From positions 248,001 to 312,000 of the forward strand of contig CAVXYG010000006.1 in the NCBI GenBank assembly GCA_963766005.1: 64,000 nt of DNA, read 5' to 3'. The notes under the pieces are model-generated. The model made no database searches and had not been told where the DNA came from. It saw only the letters and a program-made list of their open reading frames with translations. A program made the position numbers and the translations under genes. The DNA is from CAVXYG01 sp963766005 (GTDB lineage Bacteria > Actinomycetota > Actinomycetes > S36-B12 > GCA-2699445). Every line of letters starts with the position of its first letter. The first letter of the stretch is position 1. This document shows positions 43,019 to 51,134 of the stretch, one piece after another.

Positions 43019-44485
43019 CTACCTCCGCTGCCGCTTTGCCCGCACCCGTTGGTCGATCCGGATGGGGGTGCCGGTGAAGCCGAACTGCTCCCGCAGCCGC
43101 CGTTCGATGAATCGGCGGTACTGGGCCTCCAGCACACCGGTGGTGAACAGCACGAAGGTGGGCGGCCCGACCGAGGCCTGCGTACCGAACAGCACCCGCG
43201 GCTGCTTGCCGCCGCGCACCGGGTGCGGGTGCGCCGAGATGATCTCCTTGAGGAACGCGTTCAGCCGACCCGTGGAGACCCGCGACTGCCAGCCGTCCAG
43301 GGCCTGGCTGACCGCAGGGGCGACGCCGTCGACGCGGCGGCCGGTCAGCGCCGAGACGTTCACCCGGGGTGCCCACCACACGTGCACCAGATCCCGATCG
43401 ATCTCCCGACGCAGATACCGCTGGCGCTCCTCGTCCACGCGGTCCCATTTGTTGAAGGCCAGCACCAGGCCCCGGCCCGCCTCCACGACACCGCCGATAA
43501 TCCTCAGGTCCTGGTCGGTGAGCGGTTCTGAGGCGTCGATCAGGACGACGGCCACCTCGCTGCGCTCCACAGCGCTGCGGGTGCGCAGGCTGGCGTAGAA
43601 CTCCTGCCCGCTGGCCTCCCGCACGCGGCGGCGGATGCCGGCGGTGTCCACGAAGAGCCATTCCTCGCCACCGAGCACGACGACCTCGTCGACCGGGTCG
43701 ACCGTGGTCCCGGCCACCGCGTCCACCACGGCGCGCTGCTCCCCAGCCAGCCGGTTCAGCAGGGAGGACTTGCCCACGTTGGGCTTGCCGACCAGCGCGA
43801 TGCGGTGCGGACCGGTGCCCACGCGGCCGCCCCCCACCTCCGGCATGGCCGCGACCACGGCGTCGAGCATGTCTCCGCTGCCACGTCCGTGCAGTGCCGA
43901 CACCGGGAACGGCTCGCCCATGCCGAGCGCCCACAGACCCGCAGCGTCGGCCTCGGTCCGGCGGTCGTCGACCTTGTTCGCCACGAGGACCACCGGGGCC
44001 TTGCTACGGCGCAGCAGCCTCACCACGGCCTCGTCCTCATCGGTGGCGCCGACGGTGGCATCCACGACGAGCACGACGACGTCGGCCTCGGCCGCCGCCC
44101 GCTCGGCCTGCACGGCGACCTGCGCCGACATTCCGCGCGCCTTGTCGATCCATCCCCCGGTGTCCACCAGGATGAAGTCCTTGCCGGCCCAGTGCGCCGG
44201 GTAGTACACGCGGTCGCGTGTCACGCCCGGGATGTCCTGGACTACCGCCTCGCGGCGGCCCAGCACCCGGTTGACCAGCGTGGACTTGCCGACGTTGGGC
44301 CGGCCGAGGATGGCCACGACCGGTCGGCCGTCCTGCTCCGGCAGGGCACCGCCGAGCAGGTCCGGGTCGTCGACCTCCTCGTCGAGCACGGCATCGATCG
44401 CAGCCTCGTCGTAGTCCTCGAGATCGGAGTCGGTGGTCCACTGCCCGACCGAGCCGATCGGCTCGTCGGCAACCTCCTCGTTCAT
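43019..44485 (-). CDS. der: Ribosome-assembly GTPase Der (EngA)
   Basis: 488-aa double-GTPase. The first G domain has GRPNVGKSTLVNR, DTGGWIDK and NKVD; the second GKPNVGKSSLLNRLAG, DTAGIRR, NKWD; a C-terminal KH-like domain ends SVGPPTFVLFTTGVLEAQYR and TGTPIRIDQRVRAKRQRR. Der matures the 50S subunit. An acidic N-terminal extension of about 50 residues is usual in actinobacteria. The ATG overlaps the cmk stop (ATGA), so the two are coupled. Confidence 0.96.
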   Translation of the reverse strand: MNEEVADEPIGSVGQWTTDSDLEDYDEAAIDAVLDEEVDDPDLLGGALPEQDGRPVVAILGRPNVGKSTLVNRVLGRREAVVQDIPGVTRDRVYYPAHWAGKDFILVDTGGWIDKARGMSAQVAVQAERAAAEADVVVLVVDATVGATDEDEAVVRLLRRSKAPVVLVANKVDDRRTEADAAGLWALGMGEPFPVSALHGRGSGDMLDAVVAAMPEVGGGRVGTGPHRIALVGKPNVGKSSLLNRLAGEQRAVVDAVAGTTVDPVDEVVVLGGEEWLFVDTAGIRRRVREASGQEFYASLRTRSAVERSEVAVVLIDASEPLTDQDLRIIGGVVEAGRGLVLAFNKWDRVDEERQRYLRREIDRDLVHVWWAPRVNVSALTGRRVDGVAPAVSQALDGWQSRVSTGRLNAFLKEIISAHPHPVRGGKQPRVLFGTQASVGPPTFVLFTTGVLEAQYRRFIERRLREQFGFTGTPIRIDQRVRAKRQRR

Positions 44486-45201
44486 GCGCCGATCCGTTCG
44501 CGCAGCAGCCCGATCACGGCGTCGATGGTCTGCGGCAGCGTCATCTCGGTGGCATCCACCTCAACAGCGCCAGGCGCCATCTGCAGCGGGGACGCCGACC
44601 GCGAGGAGTCCAGGGCGTCGCGTCGCTGCAGATCCTCATGCGTAGCTTCGGCACCGGCCGAGCCGTGAGCCAGCCCGGCGTCCTGCGCGGCTCGGCGCTG
44701 CGCGCGGATCCGGACGTCTGCGGTCAGGTAGACCTTGAGATCGGCCTCGGGCAGCACGACCGAGCCGATGTCTCGGCCCTCCACGACGATCCCGCGCCCC
44801 GCGTCGGCGGCACGGGCGACGTCGGCCCGCTGCAGGGCCACCAGGCGATCGCGTACTGCCGGTACTGCGCTGACCGAGCTCACCGCCTCGGTCACCGCGG
44901 GACCGCGGATCGCCTCGGCGACATCGACCCCGTCGACGGTGATCCCGGGCGCATCCGGGTCGGTCGTGCTCACGATGCGCGGCTCATCGGCCCGCGCGGC
45001 CACGGCCGCGATATCGGTCACGTCCGCCCCGCTCTGCAACATCCACCACGTCATCGCGCGGTACGTCGCGCCGGTGTCGAGGTAGGCCAGATCGAGGCTG
45101 CGGGCGACCCCCTTGGCGACACTGGACTTGCCGGACCCGCTGGGGCCGTCAATGGCGACGACGGCGCGCGCAAGCAGGTCGTCGTCGGCTGGGTGGGACA
45201 C
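44482..45201 (-). CDS. cmk: Cytidylate kinase
   Basis: 239-aa CMP/dCMP kinase. P-loop VAIDGPSGSGKSSVAKG near residue 15, then DLAYLDTGATYRAMTW, GRDIGSVVLPEADLKVYLTAD and RRDALDSSRSASPLQMAPGA (the last with the conserved SxSPL motif). It supplies CDP for nucleic acids and lipids. The GTG at 45201 follows GGAGG with 7-nt spacing. Directly upstream of der. Confidence 0.95.
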   Translation of the reverse strand: MSHPADDDLLARAVVAIDGPSGSGKSSVAKGVARSLDLAYLDTGATYRAMTWWMLQSGADVTDIAAVAARADEPRIVSTTDPDAPGITVDGVDVAEAIRGPAVTEAVSSVSAVPAVRDRLVALQRADVARAADAGRGIVVEGRDIGSVVLPEADLKVYLTADVRIRAQRRAAQDAGLAHGSAGAEATHEDLQRRDALDSSRSASPLQMAPGAVEVDATEMTLPQTIDAVIGLLRERIGA

Positions 45202-45259
45202 AGGGCCTCCAGGGCATTGATCTTCGGACCTTACGAGAGTACCGATCAGCGGCGCATGG

Positions 45260-46336
45260 TCACGCGCGCAGCGACCAGCCCGCCGCTTGCAGCGTGCGGC
45301 ACAGCTCGTCGGCACTGCCCGGCGCGACCGACAGCTCCACCAGTCCGGTGGGTCGGCCGAGCGCGTGCTCAATGCGGACGTCCTCGAGGTTCACGCGGGC
45401 CTCGGCAGCCTCGGCGAACAGTGCGGCCAGCGCCCCCGGTTCGTCGGGGACAGCGACTTTGACGGTCCGGTAGCGAGACGAGGACGAGCCGTGCTTGCCC
45501 GGCAGCCGTGCCGCCCCGCGCCGGCCGGCGCTCACGGCCCGGTGCACCGCCGCCCGGCCGCGCTGGCCTCCCTGCTCGAGTTCGCCGATGAGTTGCTGCA
45601 GGTCGCCGGCCAGGCAGTGCAGCTCGGCCACGAGCGGTTCGGCGTTGGCGGTGAGGATCTCCGACCAGAGGTCGGGATCGGAGGAGGCGATGCGGATGGT
45701 GTCGCGCAGGCCCTGGCCCGAGACCACGATCTGTTCAGCGTCGGCCTGGTTGAGCCGGCCGGCGAGCAGGCTGGCGAGCACCTGCGGGGTGTGGGAGGTG
45801 AGGGCAACTGCCCGGTCGTGCTCCTCGGGGCTCAGCTCGATGGGCACTGCGCCCACCGCTGCGATCAGCTGCAGCACGAGATCCATGCGCTCCGGTTCGG
45901 TGCCGGCGGTCGGGGTCAGCACCCACGGCCGATCGCGGAACAGCTCGGCCAACGCCGCGCCCGGGCCGCTCACCTCACGGCCGGCCATGGGGTGCCCCCC
46001 GACGAACCGCATGGCCGAGGTTCCAACGCGGTCCCGCAGGCCGGTCACGATCGATGCCTTCACCGACCCCACATCGGTCACCGTGGCCTCCGGCCAGCGC
46101 TGCAGTGCATCCCCGGCGACTTCGACGACATAGCGCGGCGGCACGGCCACGACCACGATGTCCGGCGCCGGGTCGTCCGGCTGCCGGGCGGTCCCCGCGT
46201 GGCGGCGGACGGCCAGGCCGACCGCTTCCTCGTCGCGGTCGCTGAGGCTCACGTCCCAGCCGGCCGACCGCAGCGCGATGCCCAGAGAAGTGCCGATCAG
46301 GCCGCTGCCGATGATGAGGACCGCGGGCGCGCTCAC
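45260..46336 (-). CDS. tyrA: Prephenate dehydrogenase
   Basis: 358-aa enzyme that turns prephenate into 4-hydroxyphenylpyruvate in tyrosine synthesis. The NAD Rossmann motif is GSGLIGTSLGIAL (near 9-21); the catalytic region DVGSVKA then FVGGHPMAGRE holds the prephenate-binding histidine; the C-terminal 65 residues are an ACT domain (VKVAVPDEPGALAALFAEAA), the usual site of feedback control by tyrosine. The GTG overlaps the aroH stop (GTGA). Confidence 0.93.
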   Translation of the reverse strand: MSAPAVLIIGSGLIGTSLGIALRSAGWDVSLSDRDEEAVGLAVRRHAGTARQPDDPAPDIVVVAVPPRYVVEVAGDALQRWPEATVTDVGSVKASIVTGLRDRVGTSAMRFVGGHPMAGREVSGPGAALAELFRDRPWVLTPTAGTEPERMDLVLQLIAAVGAVPIELSPEEHDRAVALTSHTPQVLASLLAGRLNQADAEQIVVSGQGLRDTIRIASSDPDLWSEILTANAEPLVAELHCLAGDLQQLIGELEQGGQRGRAAVHRAVSAGRRGAARLPGKHGSSSSRYRTVKVAVPDEPGALAALFAEAAEARVNLEDVRIEHALGRPTGLVELSVAPGSADELCRTLQAAGWSLRA

Positions 46337-46695
46337 TGGGCGAGGTCCTGCCGCAGGACTTCCGCGCCGCGCAGGTAGACGTGCCGGACGCGATCGCGCG
46401 GCAGGTCGACATCGACATGGGCCATCGCGCGCACGACGCGCGGCAGGGCTCCGGCGACGTCGAGCTCTTGGGCCGACAGCAGCGGGACGTCTCCGAGGCC
46501 GAGTCCGCGAGCGGCCGTCGCCGGGAACGTGCAACGCAGGTCCGGTGTGGCGGTGAGAATGATGCTCACCAGATGGTCGGCGTCCACGCCGTTGCGCTGC
46601 AGCATCGCCGCGATGAGCTCCTGCACGGCCTCGGCCATCTCCGCCGCGTCGTCGGCGGTCAACTGGGTCGCCCCGCGGATTGCGCGTACCGCCAC
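46333..46695 (-). CDS. aroH: Chorismate mutase, AroH class
   Basis: 120-aa enzyme converting chorismate to prephenate. AroH-fold features: VRAIRGATQLTADDAAEMAE at the N-terminus (the active-site arginine), LVSIILTATPDLRCTFPATA, and VYLRGAEVLRQDL at the end (conserved YLxGA(x)xLR). It gives prephenate to TyrA, whose gene overlaps it. The operon is thus a two-step route to the tyrosine precursor. Confidence 0.92.
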   Translation of the reverse strand: MAVRAIRGATQLTADDAAEMAEAVQELIAAMLQRNGVDADHLVSIILTATPDLRCTFPATAARGLGLGDVPLLSAQELDVAGALPRVVRAMAHVDVDLPRDRVRHVYLRGAEVLRQDLAQ

Positions 46696-46813
46696 CGAAC
46701 ACCTCCCTGATCCGGGTACCAGACTACGTGCGCCGCGGGTCCCGCGATGCGGGGCACCGGCGGCACGGTGGCGGCCGCCCGACCCTCGGCGTCGTCGCGT
46801 CGCTTCCCAGACG

Positions 46814-46861
46814 TTGATCGCTGCGAATTCCCGGTGCTGCGCCAGAATTCGCAGCGATCAA
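46814..46861. repeat. Perfect 17-bp inverted repeat with GAATTC
   Basis: TTGATCGCTGCGAATTC at 46814-46830 and its exact complement at 46845-46861, 14-nt loop. The core GAATTCGCAGCGATCAA is AT-richer than the surroundings. Possible terminator of rluB without a T-run, or a small mobile (MITE-like) sequence. Confidence 0.8.
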
Positions 46862-46864
46862 GGA

Positions 46865-47018
46865 GCACGGGGCGGAGGCGCGGCACGGGGCGGAGGCGCG
46901 GCACGGGGCGGAGGCGCGGCACGGGGCGGAGGCGCGGCACGGGGCGGAGGCGCGGCACGGGGCGGAGGCGCGGCACGGGGCGGAGGCGCGGCACGGGGCG
47001 GAGGCGCGGCACGGGGCG
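46865..47018. repeat. 18-bp tandem repeat, 8 copies plus a partial
   Basis: The unit GCACGGGGCGGAGGCGCG recurs exactly at 46865, 46883, 46901, 46919, 46937, 46955, 46973 and 46991, and partly at 47009. The array is uninterrupted and contiguous, so it is not a CRISPR. It lies 20 bp after the rluB stop. Confidence 0.95.
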
Positions 47019-47040
47019 CGGTTGGTCGGGCGCTCCGGGG

Positions 47041-47769
47041 CTACAGGCCCGCGGCCGCGTACAGGCTGCGCAACTCCTCGCCCGCGATGGGGCGGACGGT
47101 CCCCTGGCGCTGGGAGCCGAGGTGGATCGGGCCCACGACCGTGCGGACCAGGGCGCGGACCGGCCGGTCCTGAGACGCCAGCAGTCGGCGCACGATGCGG
47201 TTGCGGCCCTCGTGCAGGCTCAACTGCACCATGGCGCGGTCGCCGGTCTGCTGCACGACGCGAAAGGCATCCACCGCGACCGGTCCGTCCTCCAGCTCCA
47301 CGCCCTGGCGCAGCCGGCCGCCCAATCCGCCGGGCACCGGCGCGTCGATCGTGGCCACATAGGTCTTCGTGACGCCGTGGCTCGGATGGCCGAGCCGGTT
47401 GGCCAACTCGCCGTCGTTCGTCAGCAGCAGCAGCCCCTCGGTGTCGGCGTCGAGGCGGCCGACGTGGAAGAGCCGTTGCGGGATGTCAGCCACGTAGTCG
47501 CCGACGCAGGGCCGGCCGCGGTCGTCGGCCATCGTGCTCAGCACGCCGCGGGGCTTGTTGAGCGCCACGACGACGAGATCGGGCGCCGTCGGGACCCGCA
47601 CGCCGTCGAGGTGGATCACATCGGTAGCGGGATCGACGCGGGTGCCCAGGGCGGTGACAACCGCCCCGTTGACCGCGACGCGACCGCGCTCGATGAGGAT
47701 CTCGCACTTGCGCCTGCTGCCGATCCCTGCGGCCGCCAGCACTTTCTGGAGGCGGACGGGCTCGCTCAT
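47041..47769 (-). CDS. rluB: Pseudouridine synthase, RluB/RsuA family
   Basis: 242-aa rRNA pseudouridine synthase. N-terminal S4 domain VRLQKVLAAAGIGSRRKCEI, then VALNKPRGVLSTMADDRGRP and the catalytic-aspartate motif GRLDADTEGLLLLTNDG. Family members modify 23S rRNA position 2605. The ATG overlaps the scpB stop (ATGA), matching the scpA-scpB-rluB arrangement common to actinobacteria and Firmicutes. Confidence 0.92.
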   Translation of the reverse strand: MSEPVRLQKVLAAAGIGSRRKCEILIERGRVAVNGAVVTALGTRVDPATDVIHLDGVRVPTAPDLVVVALNKPRGVLSTMADDRGRPCVGDYVADIPQRLFHVGRLDADTEGLLLLTNDGELANRLGHPSHGVTKTYVATIDAPVPGGLGGRLRQGVELEDGPVAVDAFRVVQQTGDRAMVQLSLHEGRNRIVRRLLASQDRPVRALVRTVVGPIHLGSQRQGTVRPIAGEELRSLYAAAGL

Positions 47770-48521
47770 GGCAGGTCGAGGGCGGCACCGTCGACGTGGT
47801 CGGCAACGTCGACGGGGTCGGGCAGCAGGTCGACGATCGGCGGCAGCTCGGACAGGTCGGTCAGGTTCATCCGCTCCAGGAACAGTGTCGTGGTCGCATA
47901 GAGCCCAGCGCCGGTGAGCGGATCCTCGGCGGTCTGCTCGATGAGTCCGCGGGACTGCAGCGTGCGCATGACGGCGTCGACATTCACGCCGCGGATACTG
48001 CCCACCTTGGCGCGGCTCACCGGCTGCCGGTAGGCGATGACGGCGAGGGTCTCCAGAGCTGCCTGGCTGAGGCGGGCCTGGCGGCCGTCGGTCACCCAGC
48101 GGTGCACGACGGGTGCGCAGTGCGCGGAGCTGTAGAAGCGCCAGCCGTTGGCCACGCGGCGCAGCTCGAAGCCGCGGCCGACCCGGCGGTAGTCGTCGGC
48201 CAGCCCCTGCAAGGTCTCGCGCACCTCCTCGGGAGGGCTTCCGGTCGCCGATGCGAGCTCGTCCTCGGCCATCGGCTCGGCCGCGATGATGAGCAGGGAC
48301 TCCAACGCCGCGGGCAGCCCGATCTCCGGCGAGTGGGCGGGGTGCTCCGGGGGTGCTGTGTCGGAGGCGGCGTGCGGCGCTGCCGTCTGGGAGTCCGGCG
48401 CCGCCGTCTCCGGGTCCGGCGCGGGTGCCCGGTTCGGCAACTCGCGCTCGGGATCGGCAGCGGGTCCCGGCTGCCCGACGGTCTCGACGACCGGCACCTG
48501 CGGCGTCACGGTTTCTGTCAT
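47766..48521 (-). CDS. scpB: Segregation and condensation protein B
   Basis: 251-aa SMC partner. After a Pro/Ala-rich N-terminus of about 65 residues come winged helices: LESLLIIAAEPMAEDELASA, GFELRRVANGWRFYSSAHCA, LSQAALETLAVIAYRQPVSR and IRGVNVDAVMRTLQSRGLIE. With ScpA and SMC it compacts and separates chromosomes. Overlaps scpA by 4 bp and rluB by 4 bp. Confidence 0.94.
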   Translation of the reverse strand: MTETVTPQVPVVETVGQPGPAADPERELPNRAPAPDPETAAPDSQTAAPHAASDTAPPEHPAHSPEIGLPAALESLLIIAAEPMAEDELASATGSPPEEVRETLQGLADDYRRVGRGFELRRVANGWRFYSSAHCAPVVHRWVTDGRQARLSQAALETLAVIAYRQPVSRAKVGSIRGVNVDAVMRTLQSRGLIEQTAEDPLTGAGLYATTTLFLERMNLTDLSELPPIVDLLPDPVDVADHVDGAALDLP

Positions 48522-49372
48522 CGGGTGCCCCCTCCGCCGACACCCTGCATGGCCGGCGCTTGTTCCTCGTCGAACTCGTCGAACTGCTCGCCCACCGCGA
48601 CTGAGTCCGTGTGCGCGCCCTCCCAGCGGATGACGAGGCCGGTCAGCGGCACGGGCTGGTCGAAACGGACAAGCCCCTCGCGGTAGAGCTCCAGCACCGC
48701 CAGGAAGCGGGCCACGACGTGCAGCCGGTCGGGAGCATCGGCGGTGAGTTCGGCGAACGTGGCCTCGCCGACCCGTTGCAGCCGGTCCAGCAGCAGCGCG
48801 GCCTGGTCGCGCACGCTGACCGGGTTGGCGTGGACATGACTGACCGAGACGGTGGGCGGCGGTGCGGGCGTCAGCGCGCTGACCGCCAGCAGCGCGAGTT
48901 CCTCGGCGGTGATCGTCACCTCGACATCCGGCAGCAGGCCCCGCAGGTCGGGGTCGAGCCCCACTGCGCGCGGGGACCGAGCCGGGTCCTCCTGCAGCAC
49001 GTCGGCGAAATGGGCGGACATCTGCTTGTAGGCCCGGTACTGGAGCAATCGGGCGAAGAGCAGGTCGCGGGCCTCGAGCAGCGCGAGGTCCTCCTCGTCC
49101 TCGACCTCGTCGCCGGGCAGCAGTCGCGAGGCCTTCAGATCCAGCAGCGTGGCCGCCACGAGCAGGAACTCGGTGGCCTCGCTGAGGTCCCAGTCCTCGC
49201 CCTGCGCCCTGATGTAGGTGAGGAAGTCGTCGGTGACGCTGTGGAGCGCCAGCGCGGTGAGTTCCAGCTCGTGCTTGGCGATGAGCGACAGCAGCAGATC
49301 CAGCGGGCCCTCGAAGTCGCCGATGCGCACCGCGAAGCCCTGGCGCCCGGGAGCCTCCGCCGGTGTGGTCAC
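48518..49372 (-). CDS. scpA: Segregation and condensation protein A (kleisin)
   Basis: 284-aa kleisin subunit. FAVRIGDFEGPLDLLLSLIA (SMC-head binding), YIRAQGEDWDLSEATEFLLVAATLLDLKASRLLP, and the C-terminal winged helix RFLAVLELYREGLVRFDQP. It bridges the SMC heads together with ScpB. Upstream of scpB with overlap, downstream of parA. Confidence 0.94.
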   Translation of the reverse strand: MTTPAEAPGRQGFAVRIGDFEGPLDLLLSLIAKHELELTALALHSVTDDFLTYIRAQGEDWDLSEATEFLLVAATLLDLKASRLLPGDEVEDEEDLALLEARDLLFARLLQYRAYKQMSAHFADVLQEDPARSPRAVGLDPDLRGLLPDVEVTITAEELALLAVSALTPAPPPTVSVSHVHANPVSVRDQAALLLDRLQRVGEATFAELTADAPDRLHVVARFLAVLELYREGLVRFDQPVPLTGLVIRWEGAHTDSVAVGEQFDEFDEEQAPAMQGVGGGGTR

Positions 49373-49441
49373 GCTACGAAGGTAGCCGATGGTGCGCCGC
49401 AGCCGCGGGAGGCGGCGGGTCGCCGATCAGTCGGACCGGAA

Positions 49442-50350
49442 TCAACCCGCGGTATCGGTGACCACCAGTTGCCCCACGGGCTCCTGCTCCGCGGTGGGGA
49501 TCAGTCCGCGGGGCACCGGCCTGCCCAGCTTGATGAGGACCTCCTCCGCGAGGCTGCGGTAGGCCTGGGCCGCCGGCGAGGACGAGGCGTAGCGGGTGAT
49601 AGGAAGCCCCGCGACGGAGGTTTCCGGGAACTTGATGGTGCGGTTGATGACGGTGACGAACAGCTTGTCGCTGAAGCCGTCCTGCAGCCGCTGCAGGACC
49701 TCTCTGGCATGCACGGTGCGACCGTCGAACATGGTCGCCAGCACGCCCATCACCTGCAGGTTGGGATTGAGGCGGCGCTGCACCTTGGTGATCGTGTCCA
49801 TCAGCAGGGCCACACCGCGCAGGGCGAAGAACTCGCACTCCAGCGGGACCAGGACCCAGTCCGCGGCGCACAGCGCATTGAGGGTGAGCAGGCCCAGCGA
49901 GGGCTGGCAGTCGATGAGGACGACGTCGTACTCCGGCAACAGCGGCTGGAGGACCCGTTGCAGGGCGCTCTCGCGGCCCACTTCGGTGACCAGCTGCAGC
50001 TCGGCGGCCGAGAGATCGATGTTCGCCGGCAGCAGGTCCAGTCCGAGCACCGAGGTCGGGACGACGATGTCCGCCGCCGTTCCTTCAGGTTCAAGGAGAA
50101 GGTTATAGATCGTCCGGTCAAGCGTATGGGGGTTGACGCCCAGGCCCACCGACGCGGCACCCTGCGGGTCGAAGTCCACCAGGAGGACGCGGAAACCCTG
50201 CTCGACCAGCGCTGCACCGAGGTTGATCGTGGTCGTGGTCTTGCCGACCCCGCCCTTCTGGTTGGACAGCGCGATGACTGCGGCGCGCTGATGCGCCGAG
50301 GCGCGCGCTCCTGCTAGATCCGGGTCCCGCAAGTCCACATCGAAGTCCAC
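49442..50350 (-). CDS. parA: ParA/Soj-family ATPase
   Basis: 302-aa deviant-Walker ATPase: IALSNQKGGVGKTTTTINLG (Walker A), LLVDFDPQGAASVGLG, and VVLIDCQPSLGLLTLNAL. This ScpA-adjacent paralogue resembles Rv1708, thought to act in chromosome organisation; no ParB gene is beside it. I start at the GTG at 50350, which has GGAGG 5 nt upstream; a GTG at 50368 would place that ribosome site inside the gene. Confidence 0.9.
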   Translation of the reverse strand: MDFDVDLRDPDLAGARASAHQRAAVIALSNQKGGVGKTTTTINLGAALVEQGFRVLLVDFDPQGAASVGLGVNPHTLDRTIYNLLLEPEGTAADIVVPTSVLGLDLLPANIDLSAAELQLVTEVGRESALQRVLQPLLPEYDVVLIDCQPSLGLLTLNALCAADWVLVPLECEFFALRGVALLMDTITKVQRRLNPNLQVMGVLATMFDGRTVHAREVLQRLQDGFSDKLFVTVINRTIKFPETSVAGLPITRYASSSPAAQAYRSLAEEVLIKLGRPVPRGLIPTAEQEPVGQLVVTDTAG

Positions 50351-50474
50351 CGACGCCTCCAGACGCACCAGTGCCGGCCAACGCGCCGACTGTTCCCCTC
50401 GGCTCCGACATTAGGTGCCGCGCGTAGCCGCGCACAAGGAGATCGCGAGGTTCCGCGGCACCTGTGGGGCTTGC

Positions 50475-51134
50475 TCAGCGTGACGGGCGGATCCGGTCCT
50501 GCTGGTCGAGGTGTTGCCGAGCCGGCCACGCAGCGTCAGCGGGCCGCAGATCGCGCCAACCGTTCGCCCGATGCGCGACGGCGGCTAGGAGCCCGGTCAC
50601 GGTGGCGGGGTTGTGCAGTCGCCCGGCGAGCACGGCCTCGACGGCCTCCTCCAGGGGCACCCAGCGGGAAGGCAGGTCGTACTCCTCACCGGTACCCGGC
50701 GGGCGCCCGCCGGGCAGTTCGCGCAGTCCGCGGGCAAGGAAGCAGCGGAAGGATTCCGTGCTGCCGCCCGGGGAGTTGAACCAATCGGCCAGCACCCACC
50801 AGCGGTCGGCCGCCAGCCCGGCCTCCTCTGCGAGTTCGCGCTGTGCCGCCAGCAGCGGCGGCTCCTGCGCCACGTCCAGCAGCCCTGCCGGCGGTTCCCA
50901 CAGGTACATCCCGACAGGGTGGCGGTACTGCTTGATGAGCATGACGCGGTCGGCGTCGTCGAGCGCGATGATCCCGACGGCACCGTGATGGAGCACCAGA
51001 TCGCGGGTGACGGTCTCGCCGTGGGGCAGCGTGACCTCATCGGTGCGAACATCCCAGACGCGCCCGGTGAAGGCCAGGTGCTGCGCCCGGGTCGGCAGCG
51101 CGGCCGGCTCGTCGCCGAACGGATCGGTCGTCAC
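50475..51134 (-). CDS. NUDIX hydrolase, ADP-ribose pyrophosphatase-like
   Basis: 219-aa enzyme. The Nudix box GLLDVAQEPPLLAAQRELAEEAG fits GX5EX7REUXEEXGU; upstream YRHPVGMYLWEPPAG is typical of ADP-ribose/ADP-sugar pyrophosphatases (as Rv1700). The GTG overlaps the pyrG stop (GTGA). Between it and parA most actinobacteria carry xerD; here only 124 bp intervene. Confidence 0.9.
   Translation of the reverse strand: MTTDPFGDEPAALPTRAQHLAFTGRVWDVRTDEVTLPHGETVTRDLVLHHGAVGIIALDDADRVMLIKQYRHPVGMYLWEPPAGLLDVAQEPPLLAAQRELAEEAGLAADRWWVLADWFNSPGGSTESFRCFLARGLRELPGGRPPGTGEEYDLPSRWVPLEEAVEAVLAGRLHNPATVTGLLAAVAHRANGWRDLRPADAAWPARQHLDQQDRIRPSR

Larger units (their letters stand above)
46696..47040. other. 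345 bp between rluB and aroH
   Basis: No gene; it contains a perfect 17-bp inverted repeat and an 18-bp tandem array, described separately. Confidence 0.7.

Noticed and set aside
46865..47018. CRISPR array
   Set aside because: The 18-bp units are contiguous with no spacers.
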